The notes under the pieces were generated by a model. That model ran no database searches, was not told where the DNA came from, and saw only the letters and a list, made by a program, of their open reading frames with translations. A stretch of 64,000 nucleotides of DNA from assembly GCF_033100095.1 (NCBI RefSeq), contig NZ_CP136921.1, forward strand, positions 1,148,501-1,212,500. The letters run 5' to 3'. Both the position numbers and the translations under genes were made by a program. Source of the DNA: Diaphorobacter limosus (GTDB lineage Bacteria; Pseudomonadota; Gammaproteobacteria; Burkholderiales; Burkholderiaceae_C). Shown here in pieces: positions 49,235 through 57,749 of this stretch (its first letter is position 1; each line of letters begins with the position of its first letter).

Positions 49235-50224
49235 ATGCTTCGCAGACATATCCTCTCGTTTGCCACCCTGGCCTGTGCCCTGGGCGTTGCCCATGGTCAG
49301 ACTGCTGCACCCACGGCTGCCGGCATCTACCCGACCAAGCCCATCCGCATGATCGTGCCCTTCCCGCCCGGTGGCGGTACCGACATCCTGGCGCGTCTGG
49401 TGTCCGCCAAGCTCACCGAAGCCAACAAATGGACCGTGGTGGCCGACAACAAGCCTGGCGCCGGCGGCACCATAGGCATTGGCGAGGCCGTCAAGGCCGC
49501 GCCCACGGGCTACGACATCGTCATGGGCCAGAAGGACAACCTGGTCATAGGCCCCTGGCTGTACAAGAACCTGGCCTGGGATCCCACCAAAGACCTGACG
49601 GCCGTGGCCCATGTGGCCTACACGCCGGTGGTCATAGCCACCAGCGTCAACTCCAGGTTCAAGACCCTGGCCGACGTGGTGGCCGCCGCCAAGGCCGCGC
49701 CCGGCACCGTCACCTATGGCTCGCCGGGCAATGGCACCTCCATCCACCTTGCCGGCGACCTGTTCGAGAAGGCCGCAGGCATCAAGCTGAGCCATGTGCC
49801 CTACAAGGGCTCGAACCCCGCGCTGATGGACGCGCTGGCGGGCAATGTGGAGCTGCTGGTCTCGTCCCTGCCCTCGGCCATGGGCCAGATCAAGGCCGGC
49901 AAGCTGCGCCCGCTAGCCGTCACCTCGGCCAAGCGCAGTTCCTCGCTGCCGGATGTACCCACGGTGGCCGAATCGGGTTTCAAGGGCTTTGATGTCAGCA
50001 CCTGGTATGGCGTCTTCGCTCCGGCCGGCACGCCCGCAGCCGTGGTCAGCACCCTCAACGCCGAGGTCAACAAGCTTCTGGAGACAGCCGATGTGAAAGC
50101 CGCCATCCACGCCCAGGGAGCCGAACCCCTGGCCATGACACCGGAGCAGTTCTCTACCCTGCTCAAGGCCGAGTACGCGCAGTGGAAGGGCATCGTCGAA
50201 GCCTCCGGCGCGAAGATCGAATAG
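49235..50224 (+). CDS. Tripartite tricarboxylate transporter receptor (TctC/Bug family)
   Basis: A 329-residue periplasmic receptor with a signal peptide (ending ALGVAHGQ). Bug motifs are YPTKPIRMIVPFPPGGGTDILAR (about 35-57), DNKPGAGGTIG, and HVPYKGSNPALMDALAG. It binds a carboxylic acid or related ligand. No TctAB membrane genes lie nearby, so it is an orphan receptor, as is frequent in this group of bacteria. ATG 49235 follows TGGAGATTTC; a TTG at 49232 is also in frame. Confidence 0.88.
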   Translation: MLRRHILSFATLACALGVAHGQTAAPTAAGIYPTKPIRMIVPFPPGGGTDILARLVSAKLTEANKWTVVADNKPGAGGTIGIGEAVKAAPTGYDIVMGQKDNLVIGPWLYKNLAWDPTKDLTAVAHVAYTPVVIATSVNSRFKTLADVVAAAKAAPGTVTYGSPGNGTSIHLAGDLFEKAAGIKLSHVPYKGSNPALMDALAGNVELLVSSLPSAMGQIKAGKLRPLAVTSAKRSSSLPDVPTVAESGFKGFDVSTWYGVFAPAGTPAAVVSTLNAEVNKLLETADVKAAIHAQGAEPLAMTPEQFSTLLKAEYAQWKGIVEASGAKIE

Positions 50225-50237
50225 GCGGCCCGGCCTG

Positions 50238-50277
50238 CCCAACAAAAACGGCTCCCGAGGGAGCCGTTTTTGTTGGG
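50238..50277. terminator. Bidirectional terminator, tctC/uspA
   Basis: CCCAACAAAAACGGCTCC-cgag-GGAGCCGTTTTTGTTGGG, a perfect 18-base palindrome with A-runs and T-runs on both arms. It serves both convergent genes. Confidence 0.9.
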
Positions 50278-50286
50278 AAGAAAACC

Positions 50287-50727
50287 TTACTCGCGCACCA
50301 CCAGCACGGGTACGCGGGCCACGCCCAGCACGCGCTGGGTGACGCTGCCCAGCACCAGCTTTTCCAGGCCACGGCGGCCATGCGATCCGATGACGATGAG
50401 GTCAGCGCCCGTGCTCTCGATGGCGCGCTGGATGCCGTCGTGCACGGCATGCCCCTCGCCAACCATGGTGCTCACATTCGCGACCCCGGCCTGATTGATG
50501 GCGGCCTTGGCCGCATCCAGCGCGGCATTCGCCTCGGCCGTGGCTGCACTCAGATATTGCGCCTGGCCGTAGGCAAAATCGGCGCCCACGCCCGTGAACG
50601 GGTAGGGGTCGATCACATACAGCGCCGTCACCGCACTGTCAAAGGTCTTGGCCAGGGCCGATGCCTTGGCGACGGCTTTCATGGATGTTTCCGAGCCGTC
50701 GACGGGAACCAGAATGTGCTTGAACAT
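50287..50727 (-). CDS. Universal stress protein UspA family
   Basis: A 146-residue single-domain universal stress protein. The start MFKHILVPVDGSETS and the ATP-binding loop IVIGSHGRRGLEKLVLGSVTQ (G-2x-G-9x-G-S) are typical. It probably binds ATP and aids survival under stress. It converges with the receptor gene and starts at ATG 50727 after GAGGTTCC. Confidence 0.9.
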   Translation of the reverse strand: MFKHILVPVDGSETSMKAVAKASALAKTFDSAVTALYVIDPYPFTGVGADFAYGQAQYLSAATAEANAALDAAKAAINQAGVANVSTMVGEGHAVHDGIQRAIESTGADLIVIGSHGRRGLEKLVLGSVTQRVLGVARVPVLVVRE

Positions 50728-50820
50728 GGAACCTCCTCATTGAAATCGGGATAGGGAGATGATCCCTGAGCTGTTGCCAGTGTGACGCCATGCGGCGCCT
50801 TGGTGCTTGATGCGCATCAA

Positions 50821-51573
50821 TTATTGCCCTGCATCCTCCAGGAAGCCATCCCGGCGGCAGGTCAGTACCAGCGTGTCACGCCAGCCATGCTCACCGTCGG
50901 GCTGGATGGGCGTGGTTTCGTGAATCATGCGCGCATCGTCGAGCAGCATCACCGACCAGGGTTCGCTCAGTGTGAAGCGTTGCCCATTGGGGCCTGTGGC
51001 CTCGAAGATGCGCGTCTCACCACCCTTGACCCCTTCGCGATCTACCAGGAATACCGCAACCAGATCCACGCCATCGCGGTGCGCCCCCTCGGGCGTGGGG
51101 CGGCCAATGCCACCCTCGGTATCAATGCGGAACTGGTGTGCCTCGATGAACCACGTCTCGGACCGGGTCGCCAAGGCCTGCTGCGCCAAGCCACCCAGGG
51201 CCCTCATCAGACGGCCCCAAACCGGCGCCTGTACGGTGGCATCCCGCATGGGGGCAAACCAGCGCTGCATGCCGCCATGCAAGGCGTTGTACTCCACGGG
51301 TTGCCAGTGGGCGCGGTGGGGTGTCTGGCTTACCGCGCTCCCATCCACAATGAAGCACGAATGGCGCCGGCGGCGGTAACGTCCGCCGTCTTTCAGAAAG
51401 TCGTCCGGGGGCAAATCGGCCCAGTCCGACGCAAGCGCCTGCAGATCAGCCAGATCACAGCCCAGCCAGACTGCGGTGTCATGCGGCTGCAGCACGGCAT
51501 AACCGCGGTCACGCAACTGTTGCGTCATCTGGCTCGATGGGGTGTAGGGAGGAGAAAAGCTGACATGTGCCAC
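50821..51573 (-). CDS. 2-oxoglutarate/Fe(II) dioxygenase (PF10014-like)
   Basis: A 250-residue 2OG-Fe dioxygenase. The metal triad is visible as GAHRDGVDLV (His, Asp) and a distal His in RMIHETTPI, with an Arg (WRDTLVLTCRR) fit to bind 2-oxoglutarate. Family members include free amino-acid hydroxylases of the IDO type; the substrate here is not known. It stands alone, on the opposite strand to the dehydrogenase gene. The product may be a hydroxylated amino acid. Confidence 0.78.
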   Translation of the reverse strand: MAHVSFSPPYTPSSQMTQQLRDRGYAVLQPHDTAVWLGCDLADLQALASDWADLPPDDFLKDGGRYRRRRHSCFIVDGSAVSQTPHRAHWQPVEYNALHGGMQRWFAPMRDATVQAPVWGRLMRALGGLAQQALATRSETWFIEAHQFRIDTEGGIGRPTPEGAHRDGVDLVAVFLVDREGVKGGETRIFEATGPNGQRFTLSEPWSVMLLDDARMIHETTPIQPDGEHGWRDTLVLTCRRDGFLEDAGQ

Positions 51574-51877
51574 GGCGCAAGCTTAACGACTTGGCGCCTT
51601 TTGTTCTGGCCCGTGTGCACAAAGATACTTCGGGATCAATGACCGCCGAACCCGACGCAGCACACCGAGGCGTTGCCTGACAACGTATTCACAGGTTTGT
51701 CATCTTGTGTGGTCGCTGGACTGGATTTCAGCACCCTGGCGCACATGGGCCCGGTCATGAACGACAATCGTTTCCTGGCTCATCAGTTTCGCCAAGCCAT
51801 TGTGACTTTTTGCCCGTCAGGCCGCAGGAGCCTCAGGTGCTTCGCCCCCGGCCGCCCGACGGAATGCACACCACAAG
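51574..51877. other. 304-base divergent spacer with no recognised feature
   Basis: The gap between the dioxygenase gene (leftward) and the dehydrogenase gene (rightward). It must hold both promoters. I see no clear palindrome, RNA structure or additional gene. Confidence 0.5.
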
Positions 51878-52885
51878 ATGAACATCGTAATACTCGACGA
51901 CTACCAGGACGCAGTGCGCAAGCTTCACTGCGCGGTGCGGCTCGACCCGTACTCGGCCAAGGTCTACACCAACAACGTCAAAGGCCTGGGACAACTGTCG
52001 GTGCGCCTGCGGGACGCAGATATCATTGTGCTGATCCGCGACCGCACGCAGATCAACCGCCAACTGGTGGACAAACTGCCGCGGCTCAAGCTGATTGCAC
52101 AAACCGGGCGCGTAGGCTCGCATGTCGACATCGCGGCCTGCACCGAACGCGGCATTGCCGTGGCCGAGGGCGTGAGCTCACCCGTGGCCCCCGCAGAGCT
52201 GACCTGGGCGCTCATCATGGCCGCCATGCGCCGCCTGCCCCAATACATCTCCAACCTCAAGCACGGCGCATGGCAACAGTCCGGTCTGCGGGCCGCATCC
52301 ATGCCCGCCAATTTCGGGCTGGGCAGCATATTGCGTGGCAAGACCCTGGGCATCTGGGGTTATGGGCGCATAGGACAAATCGTCGCCGGATATGGCCGCG
52401 CATTCGGCATGAATGTGAGGGTCTGGGGCCGAGAGGCATCACGTGCGCAGGCCTTGAGTGATGGGCTGCAGGTGGCCAGCACAAAGGCTGATTTTTTCTC
52501 GCAGTGCGACGTGGTGTCCTTGCACCTGCGGCTCACCGACGAGACACGCGGCATGGTCACGCTGGAGGACCTGTCACGGATGAAGCCCACGGCGTTGTTC
52601 GTGAACACCTCGCGCGCCGAACTCATAGAGGCCGATGCACTGCTCGCCGCACTCAATCGCGGACGCCCAGGCATGGCCGCGGTCGATGTTTTCGAGAGCG
52701 AACCCATCCTTCAAGGCCATGCACTGCTGCGACTAGAGAACTGCATCTGCACGCCCCATATCGGCTACGTGGAGCAAGACAGCTACGAGCTTTATTTTGG
52801 TGCCGCCTTCGACAACGTGGTGAACTACATCAAGGGCACACCCACCAACATCGTGAATCCGGGAGCATTGCAGGTGCGCCGCTGA
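51878..52885 (+). CDS. D-2-hydroxyacid dehydrogenase family protein
   Basis: A 335-residue NAD-dependent dehydrogenase. The NAD motif is GIWGYGRIGQIVAGYGRAFG. The catalytic Arg is in FVNTSRAELIEAD, Glu in AAVDVFESEP, and His in CTPHIGYVEQD. The group reduces 2-oxoacids or oxidises 3-phosphoglycerate or D-2-hydroxyacids; no ACT domain is present, so it is not a classical SerA. The start is ATG 51878. The substrate is unknown. Confidence 0.87.
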   Translation: MNIVILDDYQDAVRKLHCAVRLDPYSAKVYTNNVKGLGQLSVRLRDADIIVLIRDRTQINRQLVDKLPRLKLIAQTGRVGSHVDIAACTERGIAVAEGVSSPVAPAELTWALIMAAMRRLPQYISNLKHGAWQQSGLRAASMPANFGLGSILRGKTLGIWGYGRIGQIVAGYGRAFGMNVRVWGREASRAQALSDGLQVASTKADFFSQCDVVSLHLRLTDETRGMVTLEDLSRMKPTALFVNTSRAELIEADALLAALNRGRPGMAAVDVFESEPILQGHALLRLENCICTPHIGYVEQDSYELYFGAAFDNVVNYIKGTPTNIVNPGALQVRR

Positions 52886-52917
52886 AGCCGCGCCGATCCG
52901 GCTGCGTCGCCGGCGTG

Positions 52918-52947
52918 AAAAAAGGAGCTTCATTGAAGCCCCTTTTT
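52918..52947. terminator. Bidirectional terminator, dehydrogenase/receptor genes
   Basis: AAAAAAGGaGCTTC-att-GAAGCcCCTTTTT, an A-run and T-run flanking a GC stem with one mismatch, between convergent stops. Confidence 0.75.
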
Positions 52948-52991
52948 CTGACTTGCGGCACTGGCAGGTGCCGCATTGGACGGCCGGTCGA

Positions 52992-54119
52992 TCAGTTCAG
53001 CGGCGTCTTCTTGCCGTCCTTGTAAACGTACAAGGTGATGGCCGGGTTCTTGATTTCGCCATTCGGCTCAAAGGCGATGGTCGCGGTCACGCCCTTGTAG
53101 TTGGACTTGAGCAGCTCGGGGATGTACACCTTGGGGTCGGAGGATCCGGCACGCTTCATGGCGTCCACCATCAGCATGGTGGCGTCGTAGGTGTAGGGGC
53201 TGTAGATCTGGTACTGGCCAGGGAACTTGGCATCGTACTTCGCCTTCCAGGCCATGCCGCCGGGCATTTTGGCCAGAGAGCTGCCACCCTCGGCACACAC
53301 CACGTTGCCCAGCGTCTTGGCGCCGCCGGCAAGCTTGGCGATTTCGGTGGTGCACACACCGTCACCACCGAAGAACTTCACGTTCCCCATGCCCAGCTGC
53401 TCCATCTGACGCAGCATGGGGCCAGCCTGGGGATCCATGCCACCGTAGAAGACGGCATCGGGGTTCTTGGACTTGATGGCGGTCAGGATGGCCATGAAAT
53501 CCGTGGCCTTGTCGGTCGTGAACTGCTCATCGACGACCTTGATGCCCTTCTCGGCAGCCACACGCTTGAACACATTCGCCAAACCCTGGCCATAAGCCGT
53601 GCGATCGTCCACCACGGCCACGGTCTTGAGCTTCAGCGTATCGGCAGCGTACGAGGCCAGACCGGCACCCAGGGCATTGTCATTGGCAATGATGCGGAAC
53701 GTGGTCTTGTAGCCGGGCTTGGTCAGATTGGGGTTGGTGGCAGCGCCCGTGATATGCGGAATGCCGCAGTCGTTATAGACCTTGGAAGCCGGAATCGTGG
53801 TGCCCGAATTGAGGTGACCGACCACGCCCGCAGCCTTGGAGTCGCACAGTTTCTGTGCAACGGCCGCGCCTTGTTTGGGGTCGGCCGCATCGTCTTCTGC
53901 CAGCAGCTCGAACTTGACCTTCTTGCCGCCGATCTCCACTCCTTGAGCATTCAGCTCTTCAATGGCCATGCGGGAGCCGTTCTCGTTGTCCTTACCATAG
54001 TGTGCCTGGGCGCCCGAGATCGGGGCCACGTGACCAATGCGTACCACTTCTTGAGCGGCGGCCACGCCGGCAATGGCTGCGATCGCAGCTGCTACGGTCA
54101 GTTTCAACTTCAGTTGCAT
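52992..54119 (-). CDS. Branched-chain amino acid ABC transporter binding protein (LivK-like)
   Basis: A 375-residue periplasmic binding protein with a signal peptide (MQLKLKLTVAAAIAAIAGVA, cleavage near AAAQ). It shows the Leu/Ile/Val-binding fold (VRIGHVAPISGAQAHYGKD near the N-terminus, VGHLNSGTTIPASKVY in the hinge). ATG 54119 (MQLKLK) is chosen because the signal peptide begins there. No permease or ATPase gene is adjacent, so it presumably works with a Liv transporter encoded elsewhere. The ligand may be Leu/Ile/Val or another amino acid. Confidence 0.9.
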   Translation of the reverse strand: MQLKLKLTVAAAIAAIAGVAAAQEVVRIGHVAPISGAQAHYGKDNENGSRMAIEELNAQGVEIGGKKVKFELLAEDDAADPKQGAAVAQKLCDSKAAGVVGHLNSGTTIPASKVYNDCGIPHITGAATNPNLTKPGYKTTFRIIANDNALGAGLASYAADTLKLKTVAVVDDRTAYGQGLANVFKRVAAEKGIKVVDEQFTTDKATDFMAILTAIKSKNPDAVFYGGMDPQAGPMLRQMEQLGMGNVKFFGGDGVCTTEIAKLAGGAKTLGNVVCAEGGSSLAKMPGGMAWKAKYDAKFPGQYQIYSPYTYDATMLMVDAMKRAGSSDPKVYIPELLKSNYKGVTATIAFEPNGEIKNPAITLYVYKDGKKTPLN

Positions 54120-54258
54120 ATGGGTCTCCAAAAAAAGAAAAGCGCTGGAAATAAGATGTTGTCCAACGACCGGAAACATATCGCAATTTTTGGGCCCCTC
54201 CACTAGGGAACACGAGAAAGTGCCCAAGATTCACACTGGGAAATACCCGGTCAACTGA

Positions 54259-54681
54259 TCAACGCCTTCCACCGTTTTCCGCCAGTTCGTCGGCAACCGC
54301 CTCATATACGGCATGGCGCACAACCGACTCCACCTCTTCGCGCAGCCGTGGGATCATGGAGCGGGTCTGCTCTTGCACCACCAGCGCAATGGCCTCGCGC
54401 AGGCGCTGATCGAGCACCAGATCGACGCGCTGCATGACGCGGTGCACCACGTATTCCTCCAGGCCTTCGGGCAGACTGCTGCCCGCAGCGGTATCGGCAT
54501 CAGGCACCGGCCCGGGCGCCAGATTCTGCAAACCCTCTGGCGCAGCTGCGACCGGTTGCGGCGCTTCGGATGCTGCCGTTGCCTCAATGATCTGGCCCGC
54601 AAACCGTGCCGTGTCGGGCAAATGCACCACATCGGTGAGAGTGGGCACAAAGCGTGGCGGCGTTTTCGGCGGCATCCCCAT
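54259..54681 (-). CDS. Hypothetical protein, DUF2486-like
   Basis: A 140-residue soluble protein of unknown function. The N-terminus has FVPTLTDVVHLP, and the C-terminal half is helical and charged (LEEYVVHRVMQRVDLVLDQRLREAI, then RLREEVESVVRHAVYEAVADEL), with an Ala/Pro-rich middle. It starts at ATG 54681 right after the holC stop. In Burkholderia-type genomes a DUF2486 protein lies in this place next to holC, which is my basis for the family name. Confidence 0.7.
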   Translation of the reverse strand: MGMPPKTPPRFVPTLTDVVHLPDTARFAGQIIEATAASEAPQPVAAAPEGLQNLAPGPVPDADTAAGSSLPEGLEEYVVHRVMQRVDLVLDQRLREAIALVVQEQTRSMIPRLREEVESVVRHAVYEAVADELAENGGRR

Positions 54682-55119
54682 TCAGTCCCCCCCTCGCAGC
54701 ACCAGGTCATGCCGAACAATCGCATAGCCTTGGGCGGCGTAGTGGCGCCAGCGCTCGCGCGCGCGGCTGCGATCCGCCGGATCAGACTGGCTGACCACCT
54801 CCACCAGCCTGGCAAATTGCTCGAAGCCCTGTGGCACCGCATCACCCAGATTCACCAGCAAGTCGCGTGGGCCGCATGACCGCGGATCGGCTGCCAGCAG
54901 CACCGCAGAGGCTTGCCGCATCTCCTCGTCCGCATCGTCCAGGCAGTGGGCGACGAAGTCCGACGGCCCCAGTGCCCACAGCAAGCGATCGAGGCGCTGC
55001 AGATCCTGCCGGCTGGCCGTGATCAGCACGCGCATGTCGTGGCGAGTCGCCTTGCGCGCCAAGCGACAGACATAGGCCAGCTTGTCAGGGGCATTGAAAT
55101 GAAAAGCGACTTCGGTCAT
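54682..55119 (-). CDS. holC: DNA polymerase III subunit chi
   Basis: A 145-residue subunit of the clamp loader that binds SSB. Motifs are FHFNAPDKLAYVCRLARKA, LDRLLWALGPSDFVAHCL and LLVNLGDAVPQGFEQFARLVEVVS, all typical of HolC. It lies between pepA and the DUF2486-like gene, its usual place in betaproteobacteria. It starts at ATG 55119, 27 bases after the pepA stop. Confidence 0.92.
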   Translation of the reverse strand: MTEVAFHFNAPDKLAYVCRLARKATRHDMRVLITASRQDLQRLDRLLWALGPSDFVAHCLDDADEEMRQASAVLLAADPRSCGPRDLLVNLGDAVPQGFEQFARLVEVVSQSDPADRSRARERWRHYAAQGYAIVRHDLVLRGGD

Positions 55120-55146
55120 GCGCCCAACAACTTGCTGATGCCGCCT

Positions 55147-56637
55147 TCAATCCGCACGTGCGCGCCTGGCTGCAGCCGTCTTGCGCCTGGGGGTTGGCGC
55201 GCCCGCCATGCCCAGCAGGTAGTGCAGCAGCAACCCGACGGGGCGCCCCGTGGCACCCTTGGCGGTGCCGCCTTTCCAGGCGGTTCCGGCGATGTCCAGG
55301 TGCGCCCACGGAATGTCGCCCACAAAACGCTGCAGGAACTTGGCGGCCGTGATGGAGCCACCAGCTCGGCCCGCCACGTTGGCGACATCGGCAAAATTGC
55401 TTTTCAGGCCCTCGGCATAGTCGTCATCGAGCGGCATGCGCCAGCAGGGGTCAAGCGCCGCATCGCCCGCTGCCGCCAGGCGTGCGGCCAGCTCGTCGCT
55501 GGATGCAAACAAGCCGCTGCGCAGCCCTCCCAGCGCCACGACGCAGGCGCCCGTGAGCGTGGCAATGTCGATCAGGGCTGCAGGCTTGAAACGCGCAGCG
55601 TAGGTGAGTGCGTCGCACAGCACCAGGCGCCCCTCTGCATCGGTGTTCAGGATTTCAATGGTCTGGCCACTCATGCTGGTCACCACGTCACCAGGCTTGA
55701 TGGCCTTGCCGTCAGGCATGTTCTCGCACGCTGGGATCAAGCCAACCACATTGATGGCGGGCTTGAGCTCGGCCAAGGCCCGGAACACGCCCAACACACT
55801 GGCCGCGCCTCCCATGTCGAACTTCATCTCGTCCATCTCGGCGGCAGGCTTGAGCGAAATGCCGCCGGTATCGAAGGTGATGCCCTTGCCGACCAGCACC
55901 ACCGGCGCCTGCGAACGCGCCGCGCCGTCATAGCGCAACTCGATCAAGCGCAGCGGTTGATCCGAACCCTGCGCCACGGCCAGAAACGCCCCCATGCCCA
56001 GCTTGGCCACCTGCGCCGGGCCATGCAGCTTGCACTGTATGCCGGCATGCTTGCCCAGCGCCTTGGCCGCCTCCCCGATCAACGTCGGCGTGGCGTGGTT
56101 GGCGGGACGATTCGCCCATTCGCGCGCATATTCAACACCCACGGCAAGGGCCGTTGCGATTGCGAACTCCGGCTGCACGGCACCGGCGTCGGACACACCC
56201 ACCGTGACGCGGGACAGTGCAGGCATCTCCGCCTTCGATTTGGTGGCCGTGTAGACATAGCCGGCCTCCGCCATGGTGCGTACCGCGGCGCCAACGGAAC
56301 CCGCCTCACAATCCGTGGCAAACACCAGCGCTGCGCGCTTGATGGCGCGCGTTTTCAGCGTAGCCCCAAGCGCCTGCACCGCCTGGCGCACCGCATGGGG
56401 GTCACCCTTGCCGCAGCCCAGCAGCACCAGCCTGCGCGCCGCCATCTCGGCCGGCGCATACAGCGCGAGATGCTTGCCCGGCTTCAGCTCCAGGTCTCCC
56501 TGCTTGAGCGCGGTGGCAACCAGGACGGACAGGGCATCGCCCTGCGGCTTGAACCCTTCGGGCACCAGCAATATCAGCAAATCACATTTGTGCGAAACAG
56601 CGGCGGACAGTGAAAGCGTCTTGAGTTCAAAGTTCAT
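55147..56637 (-). CDS. pepA: Leucyl aminopeptidase PepA
   Basis: A 496-residue M17 metallo-aminopeptidase that removes N-terminal residues and, in some bacteria, binds DNA. The metal and active-site motifs are VGKGITFDTGGISLKP, MKFDMGGAASVLG and the signature NTDAEGRLVL (about 329-338). ATG 56637 (MNFELKTLS) follows GAAGGAAAA at a good distance. It has an Arg/Lys-rich tail. It is divergent from lptF across only 23 bases. Confidence 0.95.
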   Translation of the reverse strand: MNFELKTLSLSAAVSHKCDLLILLVPEGFKPQGDALSVLVATALKQGDLELKPGKHLALYAPAEMAARRLVLLGCGKGDPHAVRQAVQALGATLKTRAIKRAALVFATDCEAGSVGAAVRTMAEAGYVYTATKSKAEMPALSRVTVGVSDAGAVQPEFAIATALAVGVEYAREWANRPANHATPTLIGEAAKALGKHAGIQCKLHGPAQVAKLGMGAFLAVAQGSDQPLRLIELRYDGAARSQAPVVLVGKGITFDTGGISLKPAAEMDEMKFDMGGAASVLGVFRALAELKPAINVVGLIPACENMPDGKAIKPGDVVTSMSGQTIEILNTDAEGRLVLCDALTYAARFKPAALIDIATLTGACVVALGGLRSGLFASSDELAARLAAAGDAALDPCWRMPLDDDYAEGLKSNFADVANVAGRAGGSITAAKFLQRFVGDIPWAHLDIAGTAWKGGTAKGATGRPVGLLLHYLLGMAGAPTPRRKTAAARRARAD

Positions 56638-56660
56638 AATCGGCGTTTTCCTTCGAGCCA

Positions 56661-57749
56661 ATGTTATTCGATTCATCCATACGCAAGGAGCTGGCCCGCA
56701 GCTTTGGCGCGACCCTGGTGGTGCTGATCACCGTGGTCATGACCATGATCCTGATCCGCACGCTGGGACAGGCCTCGCGCGGCAGCGTGGCACCGGCCGA
56801 CGTGATGCTGGTGATGGGTTTCACGGTGCTCGGGCAGCTGCCCACCATCCTCAGCCTGAGCCTGTTCATCACCGTGGTCGGCACGCTGTCGCGCATGTAC
56901 CGGGACAGCGAAATGGTGATCTGGTTCTCGGCCGGGCGTGGCCTGATGAGCCTGCTGGCGCCGCTGCTGCGTTTTTCCTGGCCCGTGCTGCTGGTGATTG
57001 CAGCGCTGTCGCTTGTGGTCTGGCCATGGGCCAACCGGCAGATCCAGGAGCTCAAGACCCAATACGAACAGCGCAGCGATGTGGACCGCATTGCACCGGG
57101 AGAGTTTCAAGAGTCTGCCAACGGCGCACGCGTGTTCTTCATCGACAAGGACACACCCGACGCGAATGCCGCCAACAACGTGTTCATTGCCACGCGCGAG
57201 CAGCGGGGCGAGACCGTGACATCCGCCCAAAGCGCGCGCCTGGAGATACGCAGTGGCGAGCGCATCGTGTTGCTGCGCAACGGCCAACGGCTTGAAACCG
57301 CGCCAGACAAACCGGGGCTGCGCATCAGCGAATTTGCCGAATACGGCACCTTGATCGGCGGCGGCCCACAGGGCGGCACAGACGCCGGCGCCATCAAGAC
57401 CCGCGACACCTGGGATCTGGCGCAAGACCCGCAGTCTCAGGCCGAACTCGGCTGGCGCCTGGGCAGCACCCTTGCTGCCCTCAACTTCATCGTGCTGGGC
57501 CTGGCCGTGGCCATCGTCAATCCGCGCGCCCATCGCAGCACCAGCCTGGTGCTGGCGCTGCTGGCCTTCATGGTGTACTACAACCTCATGACCGTGGGTC
57601 AGGCCTGGGTGGGCGCCGGCCGGGTAGGCATGCTGCCCTTTCTGCTGGCGCTGCATGGCGGCACGCTGGCGCTGGGTTTGCTGCTGGTGACCGCCAGGCA
57701 CAACCATTGGTCGCTGCGCGCCCTGCTGCCACGCGGGAGCGCTGCATGA
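56661..57749 (+). CDS. lptF: LPS export ABC transporter permease LptF
   Basis: A 362-residue inner-membrane permease of the LptB2FGC lipopolysaccharide extractor. It has six helices in two groups of three (about 16-115 and 275-345) with a periplasmic beta-jellyroll domain between them (about 130-265). Family motifs are MLFDSSIRKELARSFG, SLFITVVGTLSRMYRDSEM, WFSAGRG, and the late YNLMTVGQAWVGAG. It starts at ATG 56661 and overlaps lptG by four bases (ATGA). Confidence 0.93.
   Translation: MLFDSSIRKELARSFGATLVVLITVVMTMILIRTLGQASRGSVAPADVMLVMGFTVLGQLPTILSLSLFITVVGTLSRMYRDSEMVIWFSAGRGLMSLLAPLLRFSWPVLLVIAALSLVVWPWANRQIQELKTQYEQRSDVDRIAPGEFQESANGARVFFIDKDTPDANAANNVFIATREQRGETVTSAQSARLEIRSGERIVLLRNGQRLETAPDKPGLRISEFAEYGTLIGGGPQGGTDAGAIKTRDTWDLAQDPQSQAELGWRLGSTLAALNFIVLGLAVAIVNPRAHRSTSLVLALLAFMVYYNLMTVGQAWVGAGRVGMLPFLLALHGGTLALGLLLVTARHNHWSLRALLPRGSAA

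Noticed and set aside
49042..49992. Open frame over the tctC gene starting at 49042
   Set aside because: It is a different frame of the TctC receptor gene; the TctC frame has a signal peptide and all Bug-family motifs.
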